Source: Cycas panzhihuaensis | Lineage: Eukaryota > Cycadophyta | DNA length: 64,000 bases | NCBI GenBank assembly: GCA_023213395.1 | Contig: CM041465.1 | Coordinates: 18,290,001-18,354,000, forward strand | Direction: 5' to 3' | Shown here: piece after piece, positions 1-12,045 of the stretch | How positions within the stretch are numbered: the stretch's first letter is position 1 | How the letters are laid out: every line of letters begins with the position of its first letter | The notes under the pieces: model-generated | Database searches by the model: none | Seen by the model: only the letters and a program-made list of their open reading frames with translations | What the model was told of the DNA's origin: nothing | Translations under genes and position numbers: made by a program

Positions 1-1489
1 ATAAAGGAACCAACTAATTATTGAAATGAGAGGACATAAGCTAAGGGAAGTCAATAAAACCATTTCAAGGCATCGCCTTAAAGTGATTTAGGAAACAAGT
101 GTATTATAATATAATCATACGATATAAAATATGCATAAGTAAGTATAAATGCTTATATGTGAGAGGTGGGATCTTAGGAGGAGTCACCTAAAAATTTAGG
201 TAACTTAGGAAGGAATGGAGGCATGGGGGATAAAAAGAGCCTCACATAGAAAAGGAGACTTCATGTAGTCTATAAAAGGTTTCCTTAACCTCAACATAGT
301 GGTACATTGAGGTAAGGAGGAAGGATATGGAGTGGTAGGAGGAACAAGTTGTTGTTATTGTTGTTAAAAAAAAGAATGGAATGGAAGAGTAGATGAAGGA
401 TTAAACCAATCTATAGAGTTAATCATAGAATTAGTTTATGGCATAGGGTATTGAGGAAGGGTAAGATTGAATAAAGGAAAAGGGATTAGTTGTGGGGTGG
501 TCCTAGGAACATGTGATTAGGAGGTAGGGCTAGTAACCTCCAAAACTTGAGATTAACTAAGTGAAGCATAAGGATGAATAGGATAGGTATGAGAAACATG
601 TTGGGAGGAAGGAGGTACATTAAGCCTTCTAGGAGAATATGCATAAGGTCTAATACCTTATAATGTAACTCTATGGGATGTATGAACTAGTAATTAATTC
701 AAGGATGAAACAAGATAGGAGGGAGCAACCCTATTGAAATAGGAATGAATAGGTTATGAGGTTGATGAAGTTAAATATAAAGTAGGAGGATAAGAAAAAC
801 TAGGGTTACCTTGAATGGGAATAGTAGAGGCACCTTCATGTATAGAAAGGACCACACGAGGAGGATGGGTGCAAACTTGTAACCTAGAAGAGGAAGGTAG
901 GAGCTAAGAATGAACTGACTTATGATCTTTAGCTTCCTTTATAAGAGAAGAATAAGGTCTTAATGAAGAAATATGGGAAGGTAGGGGAGATTGAATGACA
1001 TCTTGAGCAATTGAAGGCTCAACTTGAATCAACTCACACTCCTCATACAATGGATTAAATTGGCAACACTGTAGAGAGGATATTATAGTATAAGATTCTA
1101 GATTAAAAAGGTCTTAATATAGAGGCATGTGAAGGGAAGTATAGACCCTAGTAAGAACCAACTTAAAATATGATGGATGTGATTAAACAGGAAGTGATTC
1201 TTCTTATGTAAAAGAAAGATCTACAAAAGAAGCATCACCATGAAATTAAGATGGTTCTAGATACCCTTGCTTCATAAGTATTTTATATAGTTGAATTGAA
1301 TCTTTAGGGGAGTAGACATAAGTGTCATGAGCATTATGCTTTAAAGAATCAGCATAAGAAGATGAAACTTTAGGAGTGAAATATGAGGGTTAGGTTTAAA
1401 AATTATGTGGGAGACCTTGAAGTCTAAAGGATCTCTTGGGAGTGGGTATAGTAGTTTCCATCTCTTTAAATAAGAGGATAAATGGTAAT
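1..1489 (-). pseudogene. gag fragment, leftward element E0a
   Basis: This is the first part of a Ty3-gypsy gag, read on the minus strand and cut by the window edge. Near 45-80 the minus strand encodes GDALKWFY, the hallmark of plant Ty3-gypsy gag capsid domains, and the same stretch recurs at about 5005-5060 in the neighbouring copy. The fragment starts just downstream of a primer-binding site (1490-1506), as expected for gag. Many stops break the frame and no long ORF survives. Codons near 600-900 give a Pro/Ser-rich, low-complexity N-terminal half, as in the E1 and E4 gags. Protease and polymerase would lie beyond the left edge and cannot be judged. Confidence 0.7.
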
Positions 1490-1506
1490 TCACAGTATGG
1501 TCACCA
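1490..1506 (-). promoter_or_regulatory. Primer-binding site of E0a
   Basis: The minus strand reads TGGTGACCATACTGTGA, close to the site at 6448-6465 and to TGGCGACTATACTGGGGA of E1. It lies between LTR-like DNA on the right and gag on the left. From memory, this type of site pairs with a tRNA-Arg and is used by Tat/Ogre elements; the tRNA assignment needs a tRNA alignment. Confidence 0.75.
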
Positions 1507-3785
1507 GAAAGATGGGTATGCTTTGATTAGACCTAAACCAACTATCTCCTAACTAGTAGTATGTTTCTTCTATTTCAAGTCTAATCTAAGAGACATGAAG
1601 CCTAAGAGAACTAAAGAGAGCACCTTTTCCAACTCCTAAGAATAAGTATCCACTTGATTGTTCCATTTAACAAAGGTGTATATGAAGCAACAAAAGACTA
1701 GGATATAAAGGGGTGATTGAATCTACTAGCATATACAATAAGATGGAGGAGTTCTGAGTTCAGGATTACACTAATAATGTCTCTTGTGTCCTTCCTAGGG
1801 ACTCTTTTCCTCTTATTCTTTTAACCTTTAGAGTTTTACTTAAATAAAGGAGAAGGGCTAAGTGATGGAAAGACTTTATTTTCCTCTTTTTCTAAATGAA
1901 ATAAGAATAAGAGCAACCAATGAAACTACAAGATCTATCCACCTTATGTTTAGCATATAAATGAATAAAAGAACTAACTTCACACATGCAATATCTCTTT
2001 TTCTTTTTTTTTTAAGATGAAACACACTAAAAATGAATACAAAACTACTTTATTTAGATGCAATGCACATTTGTCAATGAGCAAGAAAATAGCATGAAAT
2101 GCAACTAACACCACATACAACCATGTATACAAATTACCAAGAGATCCAATAATATGTAATGTTTATATGAAGCTTTTATTTCAATTACATGTTATGTTCT
2201 TTTTGGAGAATGCTTCAAAGATGAAAATAGAGATATTAAAGATTTACTACTACTATAATGAATGATTTTTAGACCATAGAGATTATATGCAATCAATCAT
2301 ATCTAAGTCATTATCAACAAACAAGGAACAAACCAAAGAATTAAGAGATTTTATCACAATTAGAGTCTATAAGACACCAAAGGGATCCTTGAATCTTATA
2401 TGATCTGATTACATCAAAGACATATCATTCATAAATTTAAATTTCCTTTTAAAACAAGAGAATAATAAAAAGAGTAAAATCAAACAAGAATAATACCAAC
2501 AACTTTTTATGATTTTTTGACTATTATAAAACTCTTGCCTTAGTATGCCTTTTTTTCTTTTATATGATCAAACTACTTTAAATTCTTTCATTAAAACTAA
2601 TAAAGGAAAAAGAGAAAAAATGATAATAGGCTCAATGATAGCTAGAAATAAGTCAAGATCAAAGCAAACCTCTTCAGGATTTAGATAGCTATAGAAGAAT
2701 GAAAATGAGTAGCTATCTTGTGAGTGAAGAGATAAACATTTTTCAAAATAGTCTAGCCCCTTTTTGTCCCATAAAGGGTGGACATTTCATCCAAATTCCT
2801 AAGGTGGAAAATGAATATAAAGGTACTTCAAATATTAGTAAGAAGAAAAGAAAGATTTTAAGCATAAATAGTCACTAAAAAGTAGCAAAATTATAAGAGT
2901 TTTTAACAGGAAAGATTTTATGAGGAATAAAGAACTTTAAAGCTAAAAACTTTGAAAGAAATTATGAATTTTGAAGAACACTAACTATTAAAATCTGAGT
3001 ATCAACAAAACAACAACCAAAGCTTCAAAATCCCCTCTTGATTTCACCCTTTCTCTCCCAAAATAGTCTTTTAAGTAGTAATAGTATAAATCTCTAAAAA
3101 TCTTAAGAATGCTCTTCAAATACTTAATCTCTCAACTCATTGCCTTCTAATGATGGATGACTATAGGATTTGGACGATTCCTAGGTATGATTAGGATTGG
3201 TTTCCATCAAATCTAGGTGGCATCATATAAGAAACTAGAATAGTGAAAAGTTTTGCATGTATGATAGTCAAAAACATGATCAGTCACATTTTTGGAGCTA
3301 CGAAAAATATGACTTTACTCTAAAAATGTGATTGATCACATTTTTGGCAGGACAAAAAATACGATAATATATGAGATAAAAATAGCTCATTAAAAAGTCA
3401 AAAAATATTTTTATTGATGAATTTTAGTACAGATGACTTCATTAATGAGGAAAATGGCCCAAAAAGGATGAAAACAATAGGCACAAGTCTAAAATTTGAT
3501 CAAAAATAATAAATTAAGGGTGAAATCAAGTCTAAAACATGAAACAAAAGGTTTTAAAAGAGGAAATGAATTAGAATGATCATGAAAGAAAATAATTTAG
3601 TGCTATAGATATCACTCATTGGTAGGTGATAGCATAATAATACATCCATTATCATTCAACTTACAATATCAATCTAATCAATATAACATTTCATCAAAAC
3701 ATGGCCTAATGTATATGAAACAAACTTAAACTAATCATTCTCATATGAAACAATACAGGAAACTCATTACAAGTGACAAAGATTA
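1507..3785 (-). repeat. LTR shared by E0a and E0b
   Basis: The roughly 300 bp right of the PBS (about 1510-1806) is repeated right of the second PBS (6466-6762), as expected for an LTR. The rest is AT-rich with no coding signal. It lies between the end of E0b's internal region, near 3790, and the PBS of E0a, so one LTR seems to serve both elements. The right boundary is uncertain because I see no clear polypurine tract or TG end. The block could include some internal DNA. Confidence 0.6.
3322..3345. repeat. Perfect 10-bp-arm palindrome in LTR
   Basis: AAAAATGTGA and TCACATTTTT flank a 4-base spacer. A related sequence (TGATCAGTCACATTTTTGG) sits about 50 bp to the left, so the motif is partly duplicated. 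It could be a hairpin or a protein-binding site in the E0 LTR; the function is unknown. Confidence 0.7.
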
Positions 3786-3799
3786 ATAATAGGGCCAGG

Positions 3800-4010
3800 T
3801 TTTGGTGAAACAATAACTAAGTCAAAAGAGAGTGTGGAAGTGGATGAAGAGACTATGGTAAGAACTCCTAATGCATCAAACAAGAGTTGACGTTACTCAG
3901 GGTAATACTTCAGTAAATTCATGACCGAAATACCACCAAGAATAAATTTTAACTAATCAACCAAGGAGAATGATCCATCCTTTATACTAAAAGAAATGGA
4001 TCTAAACCTG
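3800..4010 (-). pseudogene. Conserved gag-protease spacer segment in E0b
   Basis: On the minus strand this region encodes a diverged copy of a segment found in E1 (about 21130-21350), E2 (40179-40430) and E4 (52310-52530). The shared pattern is (F/L)S(I/L)(V/I)(D/N)EL, then a hydrophobic stretch, then (V/I)LRSYPE followed by LLL.AL, ending in ISFD or LSFD. In the other copies protease follows at once. Here it does not, so E0b seems to end before protease. I do not recognise this segment as a named domain. Confidence 0.6.
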
Positions 4011-6447
4011 ATGGGATGTGGGTTATAAGAGGTAAAAATTCAAGGTTCTTTGCTATCAAATTATCAGATGATTTAGATGGACCTACACTTTTTGTTGTCT
4101 CTACCATGTTAATTGTTCTCTTGGTCTCACCACCTTTAGGAGGTAGGTGAGCTTGATTGCTAGTTTATTTTGTTAAAGGATTAGAGGGAGTGGCAGTCTT
4201 CTTAGAATAATTAGAATTAGAAGTCTCATCTTGATCATCTTAAACCTATTTTTCCTTACCCTTATCATCCTTGTTTGTTTTATCCTTATGTTGAGATAAA
4301 GGATCTTTATGAATCATCTAATCTTGAGATATTTTGGAGGAATGGTTTGATTAAACATTTGTATTTTGTATCATAGATTGAACCATATGATATTTTCTTC
4401 TATCATGAGCATCTGTCTGATGGTAAGAATATTATTTTATCTTTTTGAAAGAAGAAGGAGGTGGAGGAGGAGCTTGTTTCTTCCTTCCTTCAGTAAGATA
4501 GATTACTTTTATTTCTTGGGTGGGTTAATTTTGAGAAGGACTGTTAGCACATATCTTGGTATTAATCACAAGCTCCAATGATTTAATGGAAGAAGTTAAG
4601 TAATCATAAGTAAGATTAGGATGGGAAGCCTTAGTTGTTTCAATCATTTCTTTAGGAGGAATAAGTTTCCCGACCTTCTTAATACATGCTTAAATCTCAA
4701 ATGTTTCTAAAGATAAATAATGATTAATAACTTCTTCGTAGGTTTAAGGCCTAAGCTTAAGAACTTCAAGATGTATGTGTGGTATCAAAGCATTAGTGAA
4801 CAAATCAAATAGGAAACTAGAATTAAGACATGAATGACATGCAAGTACTTGGTCTTAAAACCTTCTCACAAAATCCTTAGAAGTTTTATCCTAGATTTGA
4901 TTAATAGCCAAAAGAAATTAATGCCAAATTTGAACTATCTCACTACATCAAAATAGTTGATAAAAGAATTAACTAATTATTGAAACAAGAGTACACAAGC
5001 TAAGGGAAGTTAATGAAACCATTTCAAGGCATCACCTTGAAGTTATTTAGGAAACAAGCATATCATAACATAATCATATGGTATGAAATATGTATAATCA
5101 AGTGTAAATACTTGTATATGGAAAATTAGGTCTTGGGAGGAGTCATCCCAAAATTTAGGTAACTTAGGAAGGAATGGAGGCATCGAGGATAAAAAGACCT
5201 CACATACAAATAGAGATTTCATATAGTCTAGAAAAGGTTTCCTTGGCCTCAGCATAGTGGTACATTGAGGCAAGGATGATGGAAGTAGATTAGAAGAAGG
5301 AATAGGTTATTCTTATTGAGGAAAAAACTAAGATGGAAGGGTAGATAAAAGATTAAACCAAGATGTAAGATTAACCATAAAATTAGTTTATGGCATAGAG
5401 TATTGAGGAAGAATAGGGTTAAATTAAGGGAAAAGGATTGGTTGTGGAGTGGATCTAGGAACATATGATGAGGACTTAGTGTTGGCAAGCCCTAAAACTT
5501 GAGATTGACTAACTGAAGGATAAGGATGAATGGGATGAGTATGAGAAACATGTTGGGAAGAAGAGGCTATGTTAGGTGCTCTAAGAGAAGAAGTACGAGG
5601 CCTAACACTATGTGGCACAACTCTATAGGATAAGTGAACTAGAAATTAAGTTAGAGATGAGATGAGGTAAGAGGGAGCAACCCTAGAGGAATAAGAATAA
5701 ATAAGTTATGATGTTGATGAAGGTAAATGTATTTGGTGAGAGGTAGGAACATCAAAAGAACTAAGGTTACCTTGGATGGGGATAATAAAGGTACCTTTGT
5801 GTGTAGAAAGGATGACCTGAGAAAAATGGGTCTAAACTTATAATCTAGAAGGTGAAGGAAGGGGTTGAGAATAAACTAACTTGTGATCTTCCACTTCCTC
5901 TAAAGGAGGAGAATGAGGTCTTGGTGAAGGAGGACAGGAAGGTAGGGGAGATCAAATGACATTTGGTGCAATTGAAGACTTAACTTAAATCAACTCATAC
6001 TCTTCACACAATGGATTAAATTGATGATAGTGTAGAGAGGATGTCATAGTATGAGTCTCTAGATGAAAGGATCTTGATATCTAAGCATGTAAAGGGGAGT
6101 AGGGACCCTACTAAGAACCAACTCAAAATACAATAGATATGCTTGAGTGGGAAGTGTTTCTTCTTGTGTAAAAGAAGGATTTATGAATGAAGTATTACTA
6201 TGGAATTAAGAGGGCTTTGGGTATCTTTACTTCATAAGTATATTATATAACTAGGTTGAATCTTTGAAGGGATAAACATAAGTATCATGTATATGATGCT
6301 CTAAAGAATCAACATAGGAAGATTAAACTTTATGAGTGACATGTGAGAGTTGGGTTTGAAAATTAGGCAGAAGAAATTGAAGTCTTAAAGATCACCTAAG
6401 AGTAGGTATTGCAGTTTTTATCACTCTAATAAGAAAACAATTAGTAA
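4011..6447 (-). pseudogene. gag, leftward element E0b
   Basis: This is a degraded Ty3-gypsy gag on the minus strand, read leftward from the PBS at 6448-6465. From right to left it has a Ser/Pro-rich N-terminal region (about 5424-5620), then a capsid domain at 5043-5270 with F.DY, PKF and SSQD, and then ICLFP..LQGDALKWFH running to about 5000. A downstream part continues SFINYFDVVR. Further left (about 4440-4480) is a Pro-rich spacer followed by basic residues. Stops and frameshifts are frequent. Homologous capsid motifs occur in E1 (28612-29166), E2 (41149-41600) and E4 (50950-51540). No protease, reverse transcriptase or integrase follows before the LTR, so E0b resembles the gag-only non-autonomous elements called TR-GAG. 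Confidence 0.75.
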
Positions 6448-6465
6448 TCCCCAGTATGGTCACCA
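6448..6465 (-). promoter_or_regulatory. Primer-binding site of E0b
   Basis: The minus strand reads TGGTGACCATACTGGGGA, differing at two positions from the E1 site at 30496-30513. LTR-like DNA follows on the right and gag lies on the left. Confidence 0.85.
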
Positions 6466-6762
6466 AAAAGATGGCATACATTGGCTAGACCTAGACCAAC
6501 TATCTCCTAACTATTGGTATTTTTCCTCTATTTTAAGTCTAAGTTAAGAGATAAGAAGCCTAAGAGAACCTAAGGACTACCTTTTCCAACTCATAAGAAG
6601 GAGACTCCACCTAATTATGCCATTTGATTAAGATAGGAATGAAGTAACGAAAGGCTAGGATGTAAAGAGGGTGATTGAATCCACTATCTTACACAATCAA
6701 ATGGAGAAGTTTTGAGTTTGGGATTACATTGACAATGTATTTTGTGTCTTTCCTAGGGACTC
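6466..6762 (-). repeat. E0b 5' LTR remnant cut by E1
   Basis: The remnant matches about 1510-1806 along its length, up to CTAGGGACTC at 6753-6762. At 6763 the E1 LTR begins, while the other copy continues with unrelated DNA. This shows E1 inserted into this LTR. The 5 bases GACTC (6758-6762) would be the left target duplication; the matching right copy is not in the window. Confidence 0.8.
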
Positions 6763-8567
6763 TAGAATCATACCTACGAGGGGAGGTAACCACACTTGGT
6801 TAAGATTAAACCAACCAACAAAAGGTTTCAAGGCTAAGGATCTATTGGGAAAGTGAAGGAAATCACCCACAAAGGGTGTTCATACATCAAAACGCAAGTT
6901 CCAGACTTGTAAATGGTGCATAAACCCCTTTGAGATATATCCTAAGTTTCTTGAGTTACCTTGAAATATGGGCCCTCTTACCCTTAGATGGATGAAGGAG
7001 AGAGGAGAGGATAGGTGAGGGAATAGCTCCTCATGTGAAAAGGGGATACGAGAGAGGTGGTTCTAGGTAGGAAATAAGGGCAGTATGCACTCATGAAGGA
7101 TTAGGAAGATGACCAATCCCACGGGTGCAGAACTAACCTAAAGGTCACACTAAGGTGACTTAGCTACAATAATTGAAACAATGATGGAAGGAAAAGAGGA
7201 GCCTTAAAAGGGGAATGCCCTTAAGGCGCTACACCTAAGGTGGTCTTAGGAGTGTGAGTTAATAATGGAAATGTTTTAATACCTTTGTGCATGGGTTGCT
7301 ATACAAAGTGGTGTAATGATGAGGTTGTGTATGTGACAATGTGTTCTTGTGTGTGAGAGAGTTCTTTCAAAAAAGAAAGGAAAAGAATAGCATAAAAACC
7401 CACTTGTTCACTAATACATGCATATCCTCACTCTTATTAACTTTCAAATGTGAAAGAGGGAGGATTAACAAGGTAGCTATATGTGATATAGGATGTATGC
7501 AAGGGATGTAAGTTCAACAAACTATGCAACAAATAGATGTGTAATGAATACGATCCTTATTTCATGCACTTTGTTAAACAAGCAAGTAGACTAGCTAAGT
7601 GAAAATGACATATACAAGTTCCCTTCCTTTTATTTTCCTTTAAGTGACATATGGGGGTAAATGGAAGAAAGTGAGAGAAAGGGGACTAAAGGGAAGTGGG
7701 AGGCATACCTAGGGACTAGGCGGCTGAAGGAGCACTACCTCTTATCATACTTGCTTCCCTCGTGCTACTCCCAATCACAGATGGGGTGATGGACTGGTGC
7801 CATCAAAGAAGGGTAGGGGCTTCCTTACCTTTCCCAAATCAAAAGGAGAATAGAAAGAGAAAGAAAGAGTTGTGACAAAAGGACTCGAAAGAAATAACGA
7901 TTGGAAAGGAAAGAACGTACCTGGATCAGAATGTCCTTCTTCCTCTCTATGCATAGCAGGAAGGGAACCTACAACCAATAAATGTTTGCCCCTTTCCCAT
8001 ATGGTAGCAAGAACACAAGGGATATATGTGTAATATATGGAATAATATGATGCAAACTATCTAAGTCAAAAGAAACATTTACAACACAAGATCAACTCTC
8101 AACTCTTTTTTTTTACACTAACTTGTAAATAATATGAAAAAGGGGCTAAGAGGATAAAGGGTGTGGTTATCCTTAGAATGGCTAACCATCCTAGGTTTGT
8201 GATACTCCAAGCTATCTAATTACCAAAGTGAAAAATCAAGGCAAATATAATGAAACCTTGAGATGCATACAACAAGTTATGAGTAAAATTGCATGTGTTG
8301 TCAATGTTGCAAAAGATGCAAAGTTTAACTTTTGTAACTTCAACCTAGCCTAACACCAAGTGACAGGTAGGGTATGGTTTGGGGTTGTAATCCTACTTGT
8401 GTAAGGTCTATAAAGTTAAGAGCAAGCATAATAATAGGCTGCATATGCTACTACTAGTATTGACCTCCCTTCTAAGAGCTCTTTGGAAGCCCAAGGGAAA
8501 CATAGAGGAGGAAGAGGTAGGAAGAGAAGGGGGTTGTCCTTGAGGAGAAGGCTCACTAGGTATGGAA
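6763..8567 (-). repeat. E1 3' LTR
   Basis: The first 900 bp match 30515-31445 (E1 5' LTR) closely, including shared landmarks such as AGTGACATATGGGGGT (7645-7660 and 31431-31446). The left end is exact at 6763. It reads ATTCTA on the minus strand, a mutated form of the CA end kept as ATTCCA in E4 (62945-62950). The right end is set by a polypurine tract and is approximate. Confidence 0.8.
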
Positions 8568-8592
8568 CCCTGCCTTTGCTACTTTCACTCTC
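8568..8592 (-). other. Polypurine tract of E1 (probable)
   Basis: The minus strand is purine-rich (GGAGAGTGAAAGTAGCAAAGG then CAGGG) at the place where E2, E3 and E4 also have GAGAGAAA-type purine runs. It would prime plus-strand synthesis just inside the 3' LTR. The exact LTR junction is not fixed, because no untruncated 5' LTR exists in the window. Confidence 0.55.
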
Positions 8593-10353
8593 CATGGAAT
8601 CGTCTTCCTTATTGCTTCCTTGGAGAAACCATAGAAGAGATAGAAGGAAATAGTGAGCAAACTAGAAGGGAGGGTTTGCCTCCCATTTATAACAAAAAAA
8701 ATTAAAGAAATAAAGTGTTGTAGTAAGTATAACAAACAACTTTTGCAATATTTAAAAGAGGAAAAGCAAAATAAAGGATTATAAGTACCTGCTATAGGTA
8801 GATTAGGGGTAGATCTACCTAAAAGATAAGAGAGAAAGGCCAGCCTTATGGGATTTATAGGTAAAACCCTTAAGGTGTAACAAACTAAAGAAAAAAACTA
8901 GAATAAGATGGGAGATTTGTGCTTAATAGAGTACTTGGAGTGCGTCCTTCCTTTAGTTAGCCATGTTGTAGGCCTACTATTATGGATCCGGAGCTACATA
9001 GGATTGGTATTAGGCTGGGAAGTTGATGTGTCAGACCTATTTTGTTGCAGGGTGTTTTTATAGAAAGGTCTCAAGAGTGAGAGAGAGAGAGAGTTGGAGA
9101 GAGCGGAAGAAGAGGAAATAAGGGCATTTTTGGGTTTTTAACCCAACCCTAGCTTAAATGAGTGATTAGGATTTGGCTTGGGCTGGGAATATCTCTCTAC
9201 CATATGGTAATTTTATAATAAATATGGAATTATCCATAGCAAATTTTAAAAAATAATATGTGATAGTTGCCATATAGCTAACTTCGTGGTACCACAAAGT
9301 TTGCCACAGTACCATAATCTTTATCATGGTGCGGCAAATACATAAGCAAAAATAAAGAGAAAGGATCTTGGAAGCTCAAGAAAGAGGAAATTTAGGCCTA
9401 GAGGAGCATGGTACTCTATCTATATGGTAGGAAAGAGTCATGGGACTAGAGGAACCTATGACATACAAAATACCAAAGGCGAGAAATTCCCAAAAAATCA
9501 ATAAATAAGTAAAGAGACATCAACCATGCTTAGGTGAGGTGCTAGAGGTTGAGGTGTGTCAATAGGAGATGTGATTAGGCTACAGGGGCTAATTGGTACT
9601 TGGGAATAATGTGGAGACATGGAGGAGGGTTGTGGAGTGCCATGGGATGCATAACCCTAGATCGTCATAGGCTAGAGTGGTATAATACAACATGATCAAG
9701 CAACATATGCATAATGGTCACGTAAATGAACCATTGAATCATGCAATGTAAAAAGACACTTTAATTTACCTTTCTTAGAATTGACGAAGGCAAGGGATAG
9801 AAGTGTACCTATGCTTACCGAAGTAGACTCATCCATGCCTATTCCTAGTAGTTGGAAAACATTGATCCCTTAGCAGTACAGCCTCACTACTGAGAAGCGT
9901 AATATGATGGTGAATGCTGGCAATAAAATATTAGTAGTATACATACAAAGCACTAATAATAGGGTCCTAGGTTAATGGTGAGTGTCATGGTGGGACACGT
10001 GGGCATGGAGATGAGGGAGAGATGGAATAGGGACAACCTATATGCCATCCTAAGGTTGACATGTAGTGAAGTGGATGAGGGGGGATGCCCTCTATTACAT
10101 GAATACAAAGTAACTAATGGTAGCAATCATGATTATAGTCAAACAAATGCTATGAAAATTATGTATATGAGAGAACCTGAGTAACAAAGGTTCTATACCA
10201 GGAGTAACACGAATAGTGCAGGTGAAGAAAACAAACCTAGTAGTTGCCATAGTCTAGCCTCATTAGCGACCAGCTTTCAGAGGTGTGAACGAATCATAAT
10301 ATGGAAGAAGGGGTGATCTGAAACTTAGGCGCTTGGGAAATCAGACAAGTTTC
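8593..10353 (-). other. Non-coding region between RNase H and LTR, E1
   Basis: No coding signal is seen. The stretch is homologous to 33152-34897 (E2), 45954-47678 (E3) and 59288-60983 (E4), so it is a regular part of the family. It contains one cluster of the short GTGGTACCAC-centred inverted repeats (9280-9340) and a run of GA repeats near 9079-9093. Confidence 0.7.
9280..9345. repeat. GTACCAC inverted-repeat cluster, E1 distal
   Basis: AACTTCGTGGTACCACAAAGTT (9280-9301) is a near-perfect palindrome, followed by half copies (CCACAGTACC, CATGGTGCGGCAAA). Similar clusters occur at equivalent sites in E2 (33816-33875), E3 (46970-47035) and E4 (60276-60340). Confidence 0.75.
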
Positions 10354-10776
10354 TTAAGGGGGATCATCGAGGAGAAGGAGGAAATGCTCAAGGATGAGAT
10401 GAACAAGGCTATCCACCTCAGCGTTGTGATCCTAAGGGATGTGTCAGATATCGATGGAGGAAAAATGAGATAGTAGGGACCTAGCAGTCAAGGCGAGGGC
10501 TCTCAGGTATGGGAAACACACCCGATAGGCCTAGGTGAGCTATAATACAACAACCTAGGAGTCACAGAAGAGAATGATAGGTCTGTGATGGAAGTATGGC
10601 ACATCCATAAGGGCTTCAATGATGGTCGTGTATTCAGCTTCGTTATTAGTGGCTTCAAGAAGGAAGACTTTGGAATGTATGTAATCATACCCAGAGGGGT
10701 CAGAGAGGATCCACGCAGTGGCAGAATGACCTAGGTTATGACAACTTCCACTGTCATTGAAGATGTGCAAAGCCAT
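10354..10776 (-). pseudogene. Archaeal-type RNase H (aRNH), E1
   Basis: This encodes a type I RNase H of about 140 residues that would cut RNA in RNA/DNA hybrids. Visible motifs in order are IFNDSGS near residues 5-11 (first catalytic Asp kept), ATNNEAEYTTIIEAL near 42-56 (catalytic Glu), LFCDS near 69-73 (Asp), and HNAEVDSLVHLIL near the end (last Asp). Stops interrupt the frame after CDS and near the end. The NNEAEY form is typical of the second RNase H of Tat-lineage elements. It lies between the antisense PMD gene and the 3' LTR, not within pol. The same frame stays nearly open upstream to 11295 with a hydrophobic sequence, so the original protein may have been longer. The start at 10776 is the ATG shared in position with E2-E4. 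Confidence 0.85.
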
Positions 10777-12045
10777 AGTAGGAGAAATAAGGTCTTGATG
10801 AGATGGATGAGGAACAAAAATAATGACAGGGTCGACGAGTCAAGAAGGGGACCCAAAAAAAGAGGGAAACAATCATGAGGCACTCAAATGGCTATGAATA
10901 AAGGTTGTAAGGGGTAGGAGGACCCAAGGAAAAGGCTACCCAAGGATGAGGAGGCTGACACAGTGGATGGGAGGGAGATGGCAGTGAAAAAATCCCTCTA
11001 GGGTCCCAAAGGTCGCTAAAGGAAGTGAAGCGCGGTCCCAGATGAGGGAGGTGCTTCCTTTGGGAGCCCCAAAGACTCGAATGGGCAATGAAATTGGGTT
11101 TAGGATGATGAAATGATCCAAATAAGTATGAACAAAGGCATGCTTAGGAATGGTATGAAAATGAGATAGAAGGGACCTCACAAGACTGAAGGGGTCATCA
11201 TAAATGCACCTAAGAGGTGAAAAAGAAGGCCACATAGACAAAAGAGGGGATAGACCCAGAAGGTAAAGGTAACATGGGGAAAGAGATGGTCCCAAGGGCT
11301 GTCACGGCAGGAGAAAAGAAGGAGGTACCCATCGGGACCCCCGCCTATATAGGGAAAACTAGGTGAAAATGGAATTTATTTTCATAGGTTCACAATTGAT
11401 CTAGACCCCTTTCCCTTACGCAATAGAGTGCTACCCAACTTTGAAGGCATGCAGAGAGAGATCAGACCATCAGATTGAGGTGGGGAGACAATTAATAGGA
11501 CAAAAGCGATGAGATGGTCGTAACAAGACTAGACCCAATGAGTGGATCGTCCCATACCTACTCCATTTTGTCGCCTAAATTTAATGTACTTTTATGCTAT
11601 TTTAGAGTAATTTTTTCTCCCTTAAGGGTAAATTAGGACCCTCTAGAGCCCGATTTGGGCCCAGAGATGGGGAGGACTAGGGCATTAGGTAGTCTTGGTC
11701 TCAATGGGCCTGGCCTGGCTCCACTAGAGCAAAACGTTTGGGTTTTCTGGGCTCCCTAGCCCCCTTTGGTGGGGGAAACAATGGCCCTATAATAAATGTT
11801 GCAGTGCCATAAAGTTTATCATAGGGCCACTACAAAAAATACAAGAAACCTAGTGGGGCCCATGCTAAACTCAGCAGTACCACAAAGTTTAGTGCAGGGA
11901 GGAGCCACACTATTAGAAATAAGAAGGAAAGTGGCCTAAAGAGGTGCCAAACCCAGCCTAGGAAGGGGAGGGAGGCAACTTGAGGGTAGGTAGGTAGACG
12001 TAGAGATGTTTTGACTAATTGGTAGGTGTTTTGTAGATAGCTATC
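10777..12045. other. Divergent intergenic region between aRNH and PMD gene, E1
   Basis: The RNase H reads leftward from its left edge and the PMD gene rightward from its right edge. The equivalent interval exists in E2 (35322-36578), E3 (44360-45530) and E4 (57671-58852). It holds a second inverted-repeat cluster at 11789-11895 close to the PMD gene start. The minus-strand frame 10936-11295 is open and hydrophobic and is in frame with the RNase H, but it is not clearly conserved in E4. Confidence 0.6.
11789..11895. repeat. Inverted-repeat cluster upstream of PMD gene, E1
   Basis: It contains AGTGCCATAAAGTTTATCATAGG and CATGCTAAACTCAGCAGTACC then ACAAAGTTTAG. These share the core of the palindromes near the LTR. 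Equivalent clusters lie at 36310-36430, 44400-44510 and 57717-57830, always a few hundred bases upstream of the PMD gene start. Confidence 0.65.

Noticed and set aside
10936-11295. Hydrophobic 119-codon minus-strand frame as a separate membrane protein
   Set aside because: Corresponding frames in E2-E4 are shifted and stopped. It may be an N-terminal extension of the RNase H but not a separate gene.
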